Shown one piece after another: positions 1-8,094 of a stretch of DNA of 64,000 bases (the first letter of the stretch is position 1; the number at the start of each line of letters is the position of its first letter). Position numbers and translations under genes: made by a program. The notes beneath the pieces were generated by a model, which was not told where the DNA came from, did no database searches, and worked only from the letters and a program-made list of their open reading frames with translations. The stretch is from JBQTIY01 sp052387675. GTDB taxonomy: Bacteria > Planctomycetota > B15-G4. Location of the stretch: positions 1 through 64,000 of the forward strand of contig JBQTIY010000013.1 of assembly GCA_052387675.1 (NCBI GenBank), read 5' to 3'.

Positions 1-560
1 GCCAGCACACGCGGCGCTGGTTCGGCTGTCGAGACCGGCTCGGCAGAGTCCGCGGCGCTCTCGCGCCGGCCGCGCAACTGCACGAGTGCCGTCGAGACCG
101 GCATGTAACCGACACCGAGCAGGCACACCTCCGCCGCGTAGCGCCCCCAGCGCTCGGCGCCGACGCGAAAGTTGATCAGCAGGCGTGCGCCGCGGAAATC
201 GAAGGCGTTGTAGTCATCGAAGGCGCCCCAGCGCAGCCCGGCTGCTTGGAGCTGGGCCGCATGGCGCGGCTCGAAGGCATAGGAATCGCAGAGCACGACC
301 GTGCCGGCCGGCGCAGCAGCGCCAGCCACCGGCAGACAAGCGGCTGCGGCGCGCAAGCTGGAGAGATCGTCCTCGCCCAGGCGCGGACGCGCGAGAATCG
401 GCAGGCCGGCGGCGAGTAATTCGCTGCGCGCCGTGTGGTCGAAGTGCCCCGCGAAGAGCGGCTGCCAGCGGCCGAGGTGCCGGGCCAGTTCGCGGCAGCG
501 CGCCACATGGCCGTGGCCGATGTCTGCGTCGGCGTCGCACCGGAAGATGAGTGTCGCCAT
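1..560 (-). CDS. pseG: PseG-like UDP-sugar hydrolase of pseudaminic acid synthesis (3' end outside window)
   Basis: Partial gene: it starts at the ATG at 560 and runs off the left edge after about 186 open codons. The N-terminus reads FRCDADADIGHGHVARC, matching the FRVDAS-IGTGHVMRC signature of PseG, the GT-B-fold hydrolase that releases UDP from UDP-2,4-diacetamido-2,4,6-trideoxy-L-altrose. The histidine of the GHV motif is the catalytic one in characterised PseG. Further on, CDSYAFE and FDDYNAFDF fit the family pattern. The divergent neighbour is PseI, which uses the PseG product, so context supports the call. No Shine-Dalgarno is visible; a TATCAT box lies about 80 nt upstream. A related GT-B hydrolase of another nonulosonate route is the alternative. 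Confidence 0.8.
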   Translation of the reverse strand, partial: MATLIFRCDADADIGHGHVARCRELARHLGRWQPLFAGHFDHTARSELLAAGLPILARPRLGEDDLSSLRAAAACLPVAGAAAPAGTVVLCDSYAFEPRHAAQLQAAGLRWGAFDDYNAFDFRGARLLINFRVGAERWGRYAAEVCLLGVGYMPVSTALVQLRGRRESAADSAEPVSTAEPAPRVL

Positions 561-637
561 GGCAGCGGCCTTCCGCACCGAGTCCGCGCGGCAGCGCAGT
601 CTGAGAACCGGGCCCGCAGTCCGCCCGCTGCGCGCGG

Positions 638-647
638 ATGATAGCAT
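638..647. promoter_or_regulatory. Overlapping divergent -10 boxes between pseG and pseI
   Basis: The bases ATGATAGCAT contain TAGCAT on the plus strand (642-647), 8 nt before the pseI ATG, and TATCAT on the minus strand (643-638), facing pseG. No TTGACA-like -35 is visible on either side. Read by eye; inferred to be a bidirectional promoter with a leaderless transcript toward pseI. Confidence 0.45.
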
Positions 648-655
648 CGCCGCGC

Positions 656-1702
656 ATGCGACTCGGCACGCGAGAGATCGGCAGGGAGCACCCGCCCTTC
701 GTGATCGCCGAACTCTCCGGCAATCACAACCAATCGCTCGAGCGTGCCTTGGAGCTGGTGGATCGCGCGGCCGCAGCCGGCGCGGACGCGGTGAAGCTGC
801 AGACCTACACGGCCGACACGATGACGCTCGACTTGCGCACGCCGGACTTCATGGTCAGCGAGCCGGGCAGCCTCTGGCAGGGACGCTCGCTGCACGATCT
901 GTACGCCGAGGCCATGACGCCCTGGGATTGGCACGCGCCCATTCAGCAGCGCTGCCGTGAGCGCGGACTCGAGTTCTTCAGCACGCCCTTCGACGACAGC
1001 GCCGTGGACTTCCTCGAGCAGCTCGGCGTGGCCTTCTACAAGGTGGCCTCCTTTGAGGCCACGCACATCCCGCTGCTACGGCGCGTGGGCGCCACCGGCA
1101 AGCCGGTGGTGCTCTCGTCAGGCCTCGCCACGTTGGAAGAGCTGACTCTGGCCGCAGCCACGCTGCGCACCGCCGGCTGCCGCGAACTGGTGATCCTCAA
1201 GTGCACCAGCGCCTACCCGGCGCAGCCCGAGCACGCCAATCTGCGCACCTTGCCGGTGCTCAGCGAAACCCTCGCGGTGGAAGTCGGCGTCTCGGACCAC
1301 ACCATGGGCCTGGCCGTGCCGCTGGCCGCCATCGCCCTGGGCGCCTGCGTAATCGAGAAGCACTTCACGCTCTCGCGCGCCGAGGGCGGCGTGGACTCCG
1401 GCTTCTCGCTGGAGCCTGACGAGCTCGCGCTCCTAGTGCGCGAGGCGCGCGCGACCTGGGCCGCGCTGGGCCGCGTGCACTTTGGCCCCAGCGAGGGCGA
1501 CCGCAGCTCAGAGAAGTACCGCCGTTCGGTCTACGCGGCGCGCGACATCGCCGCCGGCGAACGGCTCACGCCGGAGAATCTGCGCATCGTGCGGCCTTCC
1601 TTCGGGCTGGAGCCGCGCCACTACGACTTCGTGCTGGGACGCACCGCCACCCAGGCCATTCCGCGCGGCACGCCGCTGCGCTGGGAACACGTCCAGCGCT
1701 GA
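656..1702 (+). CDS. pseI: Pseudaminic acid synthase (NeuB/PseI family)
   Basis: 348 aa, the usual length for sialic/pseudaminic acid synthases, which condense a 6-deoxy-diacetamido hexose with phosphoenolpyruvate in the cytosol. The N-terminal TIM barrel shows FVIAELSGNHNQS, DAVKLQTYTADTMT, FFSTPFD, YKVASFE, LKCTSAYP and GVSDHTMG, all family signatures. The stretch LDLRTPDF followed by GRSLHDLYAEA resembles PseI more than NeuB. Residues from about 285 form the C-terminal SAF/antifreeze-like domain (RSVYAARDIAAGE, then NLRIVRP). An in-frame ATG at 638 exists, but the one at 656 sits 8 nt after a TAGCAT box, so it is preferred. It is divergent from pseG. Confidence 0.88.
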   Translation: MRLGTREIGREHPPFVIAELSGNHNQSLERALELVDRAAAAGADAVKLQTYTADTMTLDLRTPDFMVSEPGSLWQGRSLHDLYAEAMTPWDWHAPIQQRCRERGLEFFSTPFDDSAVDFLEQLGVAFYKVASFEATHIPLLRRVGATGKPVVLSSGLATLEELTLAAATLRTAGCRELVILKCTSAYPAQPEHANLRTLPVLSETLAVEVGVSDHTMGLAVPLAAIALGACVIEKHFTLSRAEGGVDSGFSLEPDELALLVREARATWAALGRVHFGPSEGDRSSEKYRRSVYAARDIAAGERLTPENLRIVRPSFGLEPRHYDFVLGRTATQAIPRGTPLRWEHVQR

Positions 1703-1729
1703 AGGGCTGCGCGCCCGTCGCACGGGGCC

Positions 1730-1749
1730 GCGCCGGTCTCAGCCGGCGC
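1730..1749. terminator. Bidirectional hairpin between convergent genes
   Basis: GCGCCGG and CCGGCGC form a 7-bp stem around a 6-nt loop. The loop contains the stop codon of the minus-strand FAD gene (1739-1741). It lies 27 nt after the pseI stop, so it can serve both convergent genes. There is no U-tract. Confidence 0.4.
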
Positions 1750-3121
1750 ACTGCCGGTGGACGTCGCGGAAGACGTCCACCATGAACCAGGCCTCGGTGT
1801 TCGTGCGGCCGAGCAGCACCAGATTGCGGAAGGACTCGCGGGCGAGTTGCACGAGGGCCGCCTTGTCGCGCGCAAACTGGTGGCTCAGCACGGGGAAGCC
1901 GTTCTTGATCTCAAAGCTCCGCGCAAAGAGGCTGCGGGTTTCCGGCGGAAACACGCCTTGCGCCTTGAGTTCGGGCAGCGCGCCTTCGGTGAACTCCTCC
2001 AAGCGCAGGTCCTGTGGATCGGTGAGCACTTCCACCGTGACGCGATGCCGTCCGCTGCGCTGCGCCTGCTCGGCCTGCATATTGGAGTAGAGCGTCACGC
2101 GGAAGGCCGCACAGGCCGGGTCGTAGTTGAAGTAGAAGTGACAGGGCGGCACGGGCGGCCGGTCGAGCACCAAGTTCACGACAACGGTGCGGCGCAGTTG
2201 CGGGGGAGCCGCCGAGAACGTCAGGCCGGCCGCCTTGAACAGCGGCGGCAGCGGCGTGGTCCACACCAGGCTGCTGCAATCCAAGGGGCCCAGGCCGGAG
2301 AGTTCCACGCCGGTGATCAGCCCGTCGCGGGCCGCGACGCGCGCGACTCTCTGGCCGGTGAGCACCTCGACGCCCGCCGCGGCCAGCGCCTCCTCGAAAC
2401 GCCGCACCCACACGCCCGCGCCGCCGGTGTGCGGGTAGTACTGCGGTCGCGCTGCCGCGCCCGTGGCAAAGTGATGAAAGGCCAGCTTGCGATCCAGATC
2501 GGGCAAGGCCTTCAGCCGTCGCGCGGTCTCTGGCTCAAAGGCCACGATGCGCTTCATGGCGAAACGCAAGTGCGCATCGGGCGAGAGCGCCTCGAGTCCC
2601 ACGCCGAAGAGTTTGTGCAGGGCGGGCTGAAAGAGGTGCTCGGTGAGCGTGGCGCCAAACTCGGCGCGCAACTGGCTGGCCAGATCCGGCTCGGTGCCCG
2701 TGGCACTGGGCGCCTCAAGCAGATCGTGCAGCGCCCGGTGATACGTCGCGGCGGGCAGCGCGCGCGCATCCACGAAGAGGCAGGTCGGCGAGAGCCGGCC
2801 GTGAAAGTAGTTGCCGGCCTGTTCGTTGGGGAACTTCTGCCAGTGCGCGGTCCACTCGGCCGGCAGGATGTCGCAATCGATGCGCGGATCCTCAGTGCCC
2901 GCGATGAAGTGCGTGCCGAAGTCGAAGACATCGCCCTGGCCGTTGTCCCAGGAGTTCAGCAGGCCGCCCAGACGCTCCTCGGCCTCCACCAAGACCACCG
3001 CCTGTCCGCGGCGGCGCAAGAGCAGCGCGGCGTAGAGGCCGGCGATGCCCCCGCCCACCACCACGGCGCGCCCCCCCGCCCCATGCTGCTGCTCGACACG
3101 ACCAGGGCTTGGCGCGATCAT
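1739..3121 (-). CDS. FAD-dependent amine oxidase/protoporphyrinogen oxidase-like protein
   Basis: 460 aa. An ADP-binding Rossmann motif near the N-terminus (VVVGGGIAGLYAALLLRRRG, then VLVEAEERLGGLL) marks the NAD(P)-binding/amine oxidase superfamily. The C-terminal part (VLLGRTNTEAWFMVDVFRD) fits the second FAD-contact segment of the superfamily. The substrate cannot be deduced. Proteins of this type often sit in surface-glycan clusters beside methyltransferases, as here, and are loosely annotated as HemY-like or UDP-galactopyranose-mutase-like. The ATG at 3121 is supported by a TAGAAT box 9 nt upstream. It is convergent with pseI and divergent from the next methyltransferase. Confidence 0.75.
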   Translation of the reverse strand: MIAPSPGRVEQQHGAGGRAVVVGGGIAGLYAALLLRRRGQAVVLVEAEERLGGLLNSWDNGQGDVFDFGTHFIAGTEDPRIDCDILPAEWTAHWQKFPNEQAGNYFHGRLSPTCLFVDARALPAATYHRALHDLLEAPSATGTEPDLASQLRAEFGATLTEHLFQPALHKLFGVGLEALSPDAHLRFAMKRIVAFEPETARRLKALPDLDRKLAFHHFATGAAARPQYYPHTGGAGVWVRRFEEALAAAGVEVLTGQRVARVAARDGLITGVELSGLGPLDCSSLVWTTPLPPLFKAAGLTFSAAPPQLRRTVVVNLVLDRPPVPPCHFYFNYDPACAAFRVTLYSNMQAEQAQRSGRHRVTVEVLTDPQDLRLEEFTEGALPELKAQGVFPPETRSLFARSFEIKNGFPVLSHQFARDKAALVQLARESFRNLVLLGRTNTEAWFMVDVFRDVHRQCAG

Positions 3122-3130
3122 CGGCGGCGG

Positions 3131-3136
3131 ATTCTA
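3131..3136 (-). promoter_or_regulatory. -10 box (TAGAAT) of the FAD oxidoreductase gene
   Basis: TAGAAT on the minus strand ends 9 nt before the ATG at 3121. No ribosome site lies between, so the transcript is inferred to be leaderless. Confidence 0.4.
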
Positions 3137-3158
3137 CGGGAAGCCTGGGGCCCTGCCC

Positions 3159-3782
3159 ATGTCGATCCGCGATCTCAAGGCTCACTACCGCTCGCTCTAT
3201 CAGTTGCATGGCGACAGTCACGACGCCCTGCAGTGGAGTTCCGCGGCCTCACAGGAACGCCGCTTCGAACGACTCGTCGCGCACATCGGCCCCACCGAAA
3301 GCGTCGTGGACGTAGGCTGCGGCTTCGGCGACTTGCTGCGGCATCTCTGCGAGGCGCGCGGCTTTCGCGGGCACTATCTCGGTCTGGATTTCGTGGAGGA
3401 GTTCCTGCGCACAGGCCGCCACGATGCGCGGGCCACGAGCGAGTACCGGCTGCTGGACGTGACCCGCGAAGAACTTCCGGCCGGTCACGACTGGTACGTG
3501 GCCTCGGGCATCTTCAACAACGCCGTCGCGGACAACGCAGGCCTCCTGCGCAACGTGGTGGGCAAGATGTTTGCGGCGGCCCGGCAGGGCGTCAGCTTCA
3601 ACGCGCTGTCGACTCATGTGGACTACCAGGCGGAGGGCCTGCACTACTACGACCCGGCAGCGCTCTTCGACCTCTGTAAGCGCGAGCTGACGCCCTACGT
3701 GAGCCTCGACCACGCCTACGAGGTCAAGCCGGGTGTGATCCCCTTCGAGTTCACGCTGCACCTGCGCAAGTCGCCGAACTGA
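3159..3782 (+). CDS. Class I SAM-dependent methyltransferase
   Basis: 207 aa. Motif I, VVDVGCGFGD (about residues 46-55), is the glycine-rich SAM-binding loop of Rossmann-fold methyltransferases, and YLGLDFVEEF supplies the acidic end of strand 2. The substrate is unknown. SLYQLHGDSHDALQWSS at the N-terminus is typical of small methyltransferases in polysaccharide or secondary-metabolite clusters. I chose the ATG at 3159 because homology begins there; the frame stays open further upstream only because stops are rare in GC-rich DNA. Confidence 0.78.
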   Translation: MSIRDLKAHYRSLYQLHGDSHDALQWSSAASQERRFERLVAHIGPTESVVDVGCGFGDLLRHLCEARGFRGHYLGLDFVEEFLRTGRHDARATSEYRLLDVTREELPAGHDWYVASGIFNNAVADNAGLLRNVVGKMFAAARQGVSFNALSTHVDYQAEGLHYYDPAALFDLCKRELTPYVSLDHAYEVKPGVIPFEFTLHLRKSPN

Positions 3783-3793
3783 CGGCGCTTCGC

Positions 3794-3799
3794 TATCAT
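3794..3799 (+). promoter_or_regulatory. -10 box (TATCAT) of the membrane protein gene
   Basis: TATCAT lies 10 nt before the ATG at 3810 and 12 nt after the preceding stop. No Shine-Dalgarno follows it. It fits the leaderless pattern seen elsewhere in the window. Confidence 0.4.
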
Positions 3800-3809
3800 C
3801 GCGCCCCAC

Positions 3810-4265
3810 ATGACCCAATCCGCTCGCCGCCGTGTCGTCATGCTCGTCTGGGTCGCGGTGGGCTTGATGCTCATCTGGCGCGGCCTGCCCTACACCGGTT
3901 TCCGCACAGAGGCCGGCATCCTGGGCCTGCAGGGCAACGAACGCTGGCTGGCGTTGGCCGCGGCTGTCGTCGTCGGCATTGCCAAGGGCTTCACGGCGCT
4001 GCGCAAGGGCGCACGCCGCGCGGTCACGCAGATCGTGGCCAAAGGGGAGCAAGCTCCGGTCTGGACCGTCTTCAGCCCCTTCATGATCCTGCTCGTGGCG
4101 CTCATGGTCGCCGCGGGACTGTTGCTGCGCAGAGGCGACTACGACCCACAGATCAAGGCTTGGCTCATCGGGATTCTCTATCCCGGCATCGGCGTGGCGC
4201 TCATGCTCGGCGGCTGGCAAGTGCTGAGCGCCTTGCCGTTGCCGACGAAACCGGCCAGGGCGTAG
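3810..4265 (+). CDS. Small integral membrane protein of unknown function
   Basis: 151 aa, with about four hydrophobic segments (residues about 9-24, 44-58, 88-108 and 119-140). The first half is amphipathic and basic (ALRKGARRA). I recognise no catalytic motif. GC-rich third codon positions and the -10 box ahead of the start support a real gene. It follows the methyltransferase on the same strand but seems to have its own promoter. Confidence 0.65.
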   Translation: MTQSARRRVVMLVWVAVGLMLIWRGLPYTGFRTEAGILGLQGNERWLALAAAVVVGIAKGFTALRKGARRAVTQIVAKGEQAPVWTVFSPFMILLVALMVAAGLLLRRGDYDPQIKAWLIGILYPGIGVALMLGGWQVLSALPLPTKPARA

Positions 4266-4304
4266 CGGCGCCGCCCCTCCACGTTCTGAACTCGTCCGCG
4301 CCTG

Positions 4305-4321
4305 GCCGGCCTCAGGCCGGC
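4305..4321. terminator. Bidirectional hairpin overlapping the elbB stop codon
   Basis: GCCGGCC and GGCCGGC form a perfect 7-bp stem around the loop TCA, which is the elbB stop codon read from the other strand. It lies between convergent genes. There is no U-tract. Confidence 0.45.
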
Positions 4322-4995
4322 GACTTGACTGGCCCGCTCTTCGCCAGCGCCACGACTTGCTGGCACAGAGCCTCGATGCCGGCGGCCACATCCGTGATGC
4401 GCGGGCCGAGCATGTAGGCGGGCGTGCTCACGATGCGCGTGCGCCGGTCCACGACGACTTCGTGCACGCCCTTCTCCGTGTGCCGCGCACCGAGCGCCAC
4501 GAGCGCCTTGGCCGTGAGCGGATCATCACCGATGGTCAACTCGGGCCCCTGCTGCCCCAGCACCTTGGCCACCACCGCCGGCGCGATGCAGATGGCGCCG
4601 ATGGGTTTGCCGGCCGCGTGCACTGCGCGCAGGAGCTCGGCCACGGCGGGATGCACTTGGCAGCCGGCGCCCTTCATCGCGAAGTCGGAGAGGTTCTTGG
4701 CCGCGCCGTAGCCGCCCGGCAGCACGAGCGCATCGAGCGAGTCCACCCGCACCGCATCCACGGCCGTGATGTCGCCGCGCGCGATGCGCGCCGATTCCAC
4801 CAGCACATTGCGACTCTGGCCCGGTACTGCTTCGCCCGTCACGTGATCCACGACGTGCATCTGCTCCACGTTCGGGGCCAGCCAGGCCACCTCGGCGCCG
4901 GCCCGCTCGAGGAAGTAGGCCGCCAGCACGGACTCGTGGATCTCGGCACCATCGAGATAGCCGCAGCCCGACAAGACAATGCCGACCCTGACCAT
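4312..4995 (-). CDS. elbB: ElbB-type DJ-1/PfpI-family glyoxalase
   Basis: 227 aa. The start VGIVLSGCGYLDGAEIHES, the LVLPGGYGAAKNLSDFA stretch and the nucleophile region GAICIAPAV (cysteine within ICIAP) match ElbB, a class I glutamine-amidotransferase-like protein with glyoxalase activity linked in Escherichia coli to isoprenoid pathways. Two ATGs are close together (5001 and 4995). A GGAGGA site directly abuts the first and lies about 6 nt before the second, so 4995 is chosen. A TAGGAT box near 5043-5048 would give a leader of about 40 nt, so this gene is a leadered exception. Confidence 0.85.
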   Translation of the reverse strand: MVRVGIVLSGCGYLDGAEIHESVLAAYFLERAGAEVAWLAPNVEQMHVVDHVTGEAVPGQSRNVLVESARIARGDITAVDAVRVDSLDALVLPGGYGAAKNLSDFAMKGAGCQVHPAVAELLRAVHAAGKPIGAICIAPAVVAKVLGQQGPELTIGDDPLTAKALVALGARHTEKGVHEVVVDRRTRIVSTPAYMLGPRITDVAAGIEALCQQVVALAKSGPVKSPA

Positions 4996-5092
4996 GGCCA
5001 TTCCTCCGCTTCGCGAACGGCGCGACACGCGCCGGACCGGTCATCCTAACCAGGACGAGCAACCCTGGGCCGCGGGCTGGCGCGGCTCCTGT

Positions 5093-5098
5093 TAGCCT
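5093..5098 (+). promoter_or_regulatory. -10 box (TAGCCT) of the unknown gene at 5105
   Basis: TAGCCT ends 6 nt before the ATG at 5105, with no ribosome site between. It fits the leaderless pattern. Confidence 0.35.
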
Positions 5099-5104
5099 GC
5101 TGGC

Positions 5105-5569
5105 ATGGCCCGTTTCCCAGGCACCGAGACACACGGCAACCGCGCCGGGCTGCGCCCCGGCACGGCCGTGCGCTGCCGGCGCAGCCGCGCCAACGCCGAT
5201 CTCAGCCTCGCCGACCGGCGCGGCGTGGTCAGTGAAGTGCGTCTCGACCACGCCCGGCTGCTCTTCGGCCTAGCCTGCGCCGCCGACGAGACCGCCGAGT
5301 CGGCCTGGGTGGCCAACGAGCAGCTCATCGTCGAGCCGGCGCCGCAGGACAGCGAGCTGGCCATCCTGGCGCGCGTGCTCACGCTGCTGGCCGCCGAGCG
5401 CGTGGATTTCGAGGAGGGCGAGCTGCTCGTCGCCGGCGGCGAATATGACGTGGCCGCCCTGGATGCAGTGCGCGCGCTGCTCGGCGCCCGGCTGCTCGCA
5501 TTGACCCTGCGCCCCGAAGGCGTGCACCTGCTGGGCACGCGCCTGCGAATCGCCGCGCTGCCGCGTTAA
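5105..5569 (+). CDS. Unrecognised protein, conserved domain not identified
   Basis: 154 aa, cytosolic in character, with no membrane segment. The N-terminal 40 residues are basic (CRRSRANADLS), the middle is acidic and leucine/alanine rich, and the C-terminus is ALTLRPEGVHLLGTRLRIA. I recognise no family. Strong GC bias at third codon positions and a -10 box 6 nt before the ATG argue that it is expressed. It is divergent from elbB and upstream of the ferredoxin gene. Confidence 0.5.
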   Translation: MARFPGTETHGNRAGLRPGTAVRCRRSRANADLSLADRRGVVSEVRLDHARLLFGLACAADETAESAWVANEQLIVEPAPQDSELAILARVLTLLAAERVDFEEGELLVAGGEYDVAALDAVRALLGARLLALTLRPEGVHLLGTRLRIAALPR

Positions 5570-5674
5570 TCCGACGCGAGCGCCCCGAGGAACCGGCGAG
5601 CGCTGGCGGCGCAACGGCTCCATCGGACCTCTTAGTCTCCTGCAGCGCATCTAGACCCCCTTCCCCGCGGGGCC

Positions 5675-5728
5675 TATAGTGTCCGACTCGACTCAACCGA
5701 AAGAGCCACGGCTTTCCCAGCCGGCTCT
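5675..5728 (+). promoter_or_regulatory. Promoter and hairpin-containing leader of the ferredoxin gene
   Basis: TATAGT at 5675-5680 is the best -10 candidate. About 20 nt downstream, 5702-5728 folds into a 10-bp stem (AGAGCC, a 2-nt bulge, GGCT paired with AGCCGGCTCT) around a TTCCC loop, ending 23 nt before the ATG. This is one of few genes here with a structured leader. A regulatory role is inference; it is not a known riboswitch. Confidence 0.35.
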
Positions 5729-5751
5729 CCCTTCGAACGCGGAAACCTTCC

Positions 5752-5985
5752 ATGGCCAGTGTCGCTGACAAGTACGCAGACAACGTCGCCGGTGCCTTCT
5801 ACGTCGACAAGCAGTGCATCCTGTGCCACCTCTGCTCGGACATCGCGCCCGCTTTCTTCAAGGAGAGCGCCGACGGTGACCACGACTTCGTGCACAACCA
5901 GCCGAAGTCCGATGAAGAGATCAAGCTCTGCATCGAGGCCATGGAGCAGTGCCCGGTCGAGGCCATCGGCAGCGACGGCGGCTGA
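5752..5985 (+). CDS. Single-cluster [4Fe-4S] ferredoxin
   Basis: 77 aa, acidic, soluble. The ligands CILCHLC (CxxCxxC) near residue 23 and the distant CPVEA (Cys-Pro) near residue 67 are those of a one-cluster ferredoxin. An extra cysteine (KLCIEAMEQCP) precedes the last ligand, where two-cluster relatives have lost their second cluster. DIAPAFF after the first motif and PVEAIG near the end are typical. It is a plausible electron carrier for the KorAB oxidoreductase encoded at 45.7-48.5 kb, but that link is inference. Confidence 0.88.
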   Translation: MASVADKYADNVAGAFYVDKQCILCHLCSDIAPAFFKESADGDHDFVHNQPKSDEEIKLCIEAMEQCPVEAIGSDGG

Positions 5986-6000
5986 ACCCCGCGCGCCGGC

Positions 6001-7266
6001 TCAGTCGGCGCTCGTACCCGCAGAGTCTCCCGCCGGCTCCCCGGCGAAGGCTGTCGCCACGCCGCGCAGCAGCGCCCGGCGTGCCGCCGGCAGACGCAGG
6101 CCTAAGCCAGCGAGTCGCAGGCTCAGCGCCGGCAGCGATGTCGGCCGGTTGAGCGCCCGGCTGGCCGTGCGCGAGATCCCCACCGAGCGCTCGTTGCCGG
6201 CGCGGCGCCTCGCCTCGTAGTCGGCGAGCAGCACCGCGCCGTCGCTGAGCAGCCGCTTACGCACTGCGCTCGGGTCTCCGTGCAGCAGTTCCCACAGGGT
6301 GCGCGCATCGGCGATGGCCATGTTGGCGCCCTGTCCGCCGGCCGGACTCACCGGATGCGCCGCGTCGCCGAGCAACAGCGCCCCGGGTGCGCCATAGCGC
6401 GGAGCGTGTCCGAAGCTGCGCCGCACGCGCACCATATCGGCCGGCAAGCGCCGCGGGCCGACGAGGCGCGCAAGATCGGCATCGAGAGCCAAGAGATCGC
6501 GCCAGGCCGCGGCGAGCGCCGTCCCGTTCGCCGCGGCAGCGTCCAGCGCCGCGCTGCGCACGAGGGCGAGGCCGGCCCCTCGCCCGCCGACAAAGGGCAT
6601 GGCGCCCACGCCGGCCAGTCCCGTGGCGCCACCACGCGGATTGATCCAGACGCGCGCCACTGCCGCGGGAGAGTCCGCCGGCCACTCCAAAGCGAAGCAC
6701 AGAAACTCCAGCGGGAAGGGCTCCGTCTCGAGGGGAATGCCGGCGCCCTGGCGCACGACCGAGCGCTCGCCGTCGTCGCCCACCACCAGCGCGGCGCGCA
6801 ACTCGCTCGTGACCGAGGTCGTGAGGTCGCGTACCTGCACGCCCACGATGCGCCCGCCTTCCTTCAGCACGCTCACGACTTCGACGCCGCGGCGCAGAGT
6901 GAAACTCGCGCGACGGAGCAGGAACTCGCGCGCCTCATTGGGATTCACGAACCACGGCTGCAGTCCGGCGGAGGCCAGGTCCTGCGCGTCGATGCGGGCG
7001 AAGGCCCGCGAGCCCCGGCGCGCCTCAATGCCGCGCATCGGCAAGGCCACGTCCCGCTCCCAGTCGGCGCGCGGATGGAGCTGGCAGAGCGTGGCGATGG
7101 TGGCGGGCCAGAGCAGTTCCGGGCGCAAGAAGCTGGGCGGCTTGAGATTGCGCTCCAGCACCAGCACGGACAGACCCGCGCGGGCCAGGCCCTCGGCGAG
7201 CACGGCCCCGCCGATGCCGCCACCGCAGATCAGGACGTCGGTCGGCGCCATCTGGCCTGGAGTCAC
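6001..7266 (-). CDS. FAD-dependent monooxygenase (UbiH/PHBH-like)
   Basis: 421 aa. The N-terminal FAD motif (VLICGGGIGGAVLAEGLA, then LVLERN), the middle VVGDDGERSVVRQG (DG motif binding FAD and NADPH) and GDAAHPVSPAGGQGANMA (second FAD motif) define the flavoprotein aromatic-hydroxylase family. The substrate is unknown. The start is GTG at 7266, with TAGGAT 6 nt upstream; an ATG five codons in is possible. The stop codon lies in the loop of a small CGCCG/CGGCG hairpin at 5994-6010, shared with the convergent ferredoxin gene. Confidence 0.82.
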   Translation of the reverse strand: MTPGQMAPTDVLICGGGIGGAVLAEGLARAGLSVLVLERNLKPPSFLRPELLWPATIATLCQLHPRADWERDVALPMRGIEARRGSRAFARIDAQDLASAGLQPWFVNPNEAREFLLRRASFTLRRGVEVVSVLKEGGRIVGVQVRDLTTSVTSELRAALVVGDDGERSVVRQGAGIPLETEPFPLEFLCFALEWPADSPAAVARVWINPRGGATGLAGVGAMPFVGGRGAGLALVRSAALDAAAANGTALAAAWRDLLALDADLARLVGPRRLPADMVRVRRSFGHAPRYGAPGALLLGDAAHPVSPAGGQGANMAIADARTLWELLHGDPSAVRKRLLSDGAVLLADYEARRRAGNERSVGISRTASRALNRPTSLPALSLRLAGLGLRLPAARRALLRGVATAFAGEPAGDSAGTSAD

Positions 7267-7272
7267 TCCTTC

Positions 7273-7282
7273 ATCCTAGAAT
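7273..7282. promoter_or_regulatory. Overlapping divergent -10 boxes
   Basis: ATCCTAGAAT holds TAGGAT on the minus strand (7278-7273), 6 nt from the monooxygenase GTG, and TAGAAT on the plus strand (7277-7282), facing the methyltransferase at 7375. The two share the central TA. Inferred bidirectional promoter: leaderless on one side, about 85 nt of leader on the other. Confidence 0.4.
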
Positions 7283-7374
7283 CTCGGCAGCGGGCCAAGC
7301 CTGGGCAACTCTCAGCCCGCCGACCAAGCCCTTACGTGAATACGCCCTCGTCTTTGCTTCCGGAGCACGAACCG

Positions 7375-8046
7375 ATGTCAGGCAAGAAGTTTCTGAAGAA
7401 GGCCGCGCGCCTGGTTATTGGCAAGGAGAAGGCCGAGGCGGCCTTTCATGAGCCGGCGCCGCGCGAGAAGCTGCACGCTTTCTGGCGCAACCCCGACGGC
7501 GAGAACCAGCCCGAGGGTTATCTGGGCGCCGGGCCGGGCCGCACCAAGTTCCTGCTGAGCATCGTGCCGCGCTATCTGGACAAGCAGTCCACCATCCTGG
7601 AAGTGGGCTGCAATGCCGGCCGCAACCTCAAGGGTCTGCATGAGGCCGGCTACACACGGCTTTCGGCCATCGAGATCAATCCGGCGGCCGTGGCTCTCTT
7701 TAAGCAGAGCCTGCCGCAGGTCGCCAAGACCACCACGATCCACAACGCGCCGGTCGAAGAGGTCATCAAGACCTTCAAGCCGCGCTCCTTTGACGGCATC
7801 TACACCATGGCGGTTCTGGAGCACATCCATCCGGACAGCGACTGGATCTTCGCTGAGATGGCGCGCGTCGTGAACAAGGCCCTCATCACCATCGAAGACG
7901 AGCGCAACCGTGCCTTCGCCAACATTCCGCGCAACTACCAGCAGGTCTTCGAGAAGCACGGCCTGAAGCAGGCCGAGGTCATTGACTGCCGCGACGTGGA
8001 GGGCCTCTGCGAAGGCTTCTACGCACGCGTCTTCACGCCGCGCTAA
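7375..8046 (+). CDS. Class I SAM-dependent methyltransferase
   Basis: 223 aa. ILEVGCNAGRNL (about residues 71-82) is the SAM-binding loop, AIEINPAAV the acidic strand-2 end, and FDGIYTMAVLEHIHP the motif following strand 4. The N-terminal 40 residues are basic. It resembles Methyltransf_11/25 enzymes of glycan clusters; the substrate is unknown. The ATG at 7375 has a CGGAG ribosome site 9 nt upstream, consistent with a leadered transcript from the divergent promoter at 7277. Confidence 0.78.
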   Translation: MSGKKFLKKAARLVIGKEKAEAAFHEPAPREKLHAFWRNPDGENQPEGYLGAGPGRTKFLLSIVPRYLDKQSTILEVGCNAGRNLKGLHEAGYTRLSAIEINPAAVALFKQSLPQVAKTTTIHNAPVEEVIKTFKPRSFDGIYTMAVLEHIHPDSDWIFAEMARVVNKALITIEDERNRAFANIPRNYQQVFEKHGLKQAEVIDCRDVEGLCEGFYARVFTPR

Positions 8047-8094
8047 AGCCGACGCCCGCAACCGCCCGGCTCGCGGCTCGGCCCGGCCGACGCC

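Noticed and set aside
1757..3679. Long open frame on the plus strand opposite the FAD oxidoreductase gene
   Set aside because: It is antisense to a clear family member, has no homologous motifs, and stays open only because stops are rare in this composition. The same applies to long antisense frames at 8182-10065, 15222-17309, 53620-55317 and 59113-60387.
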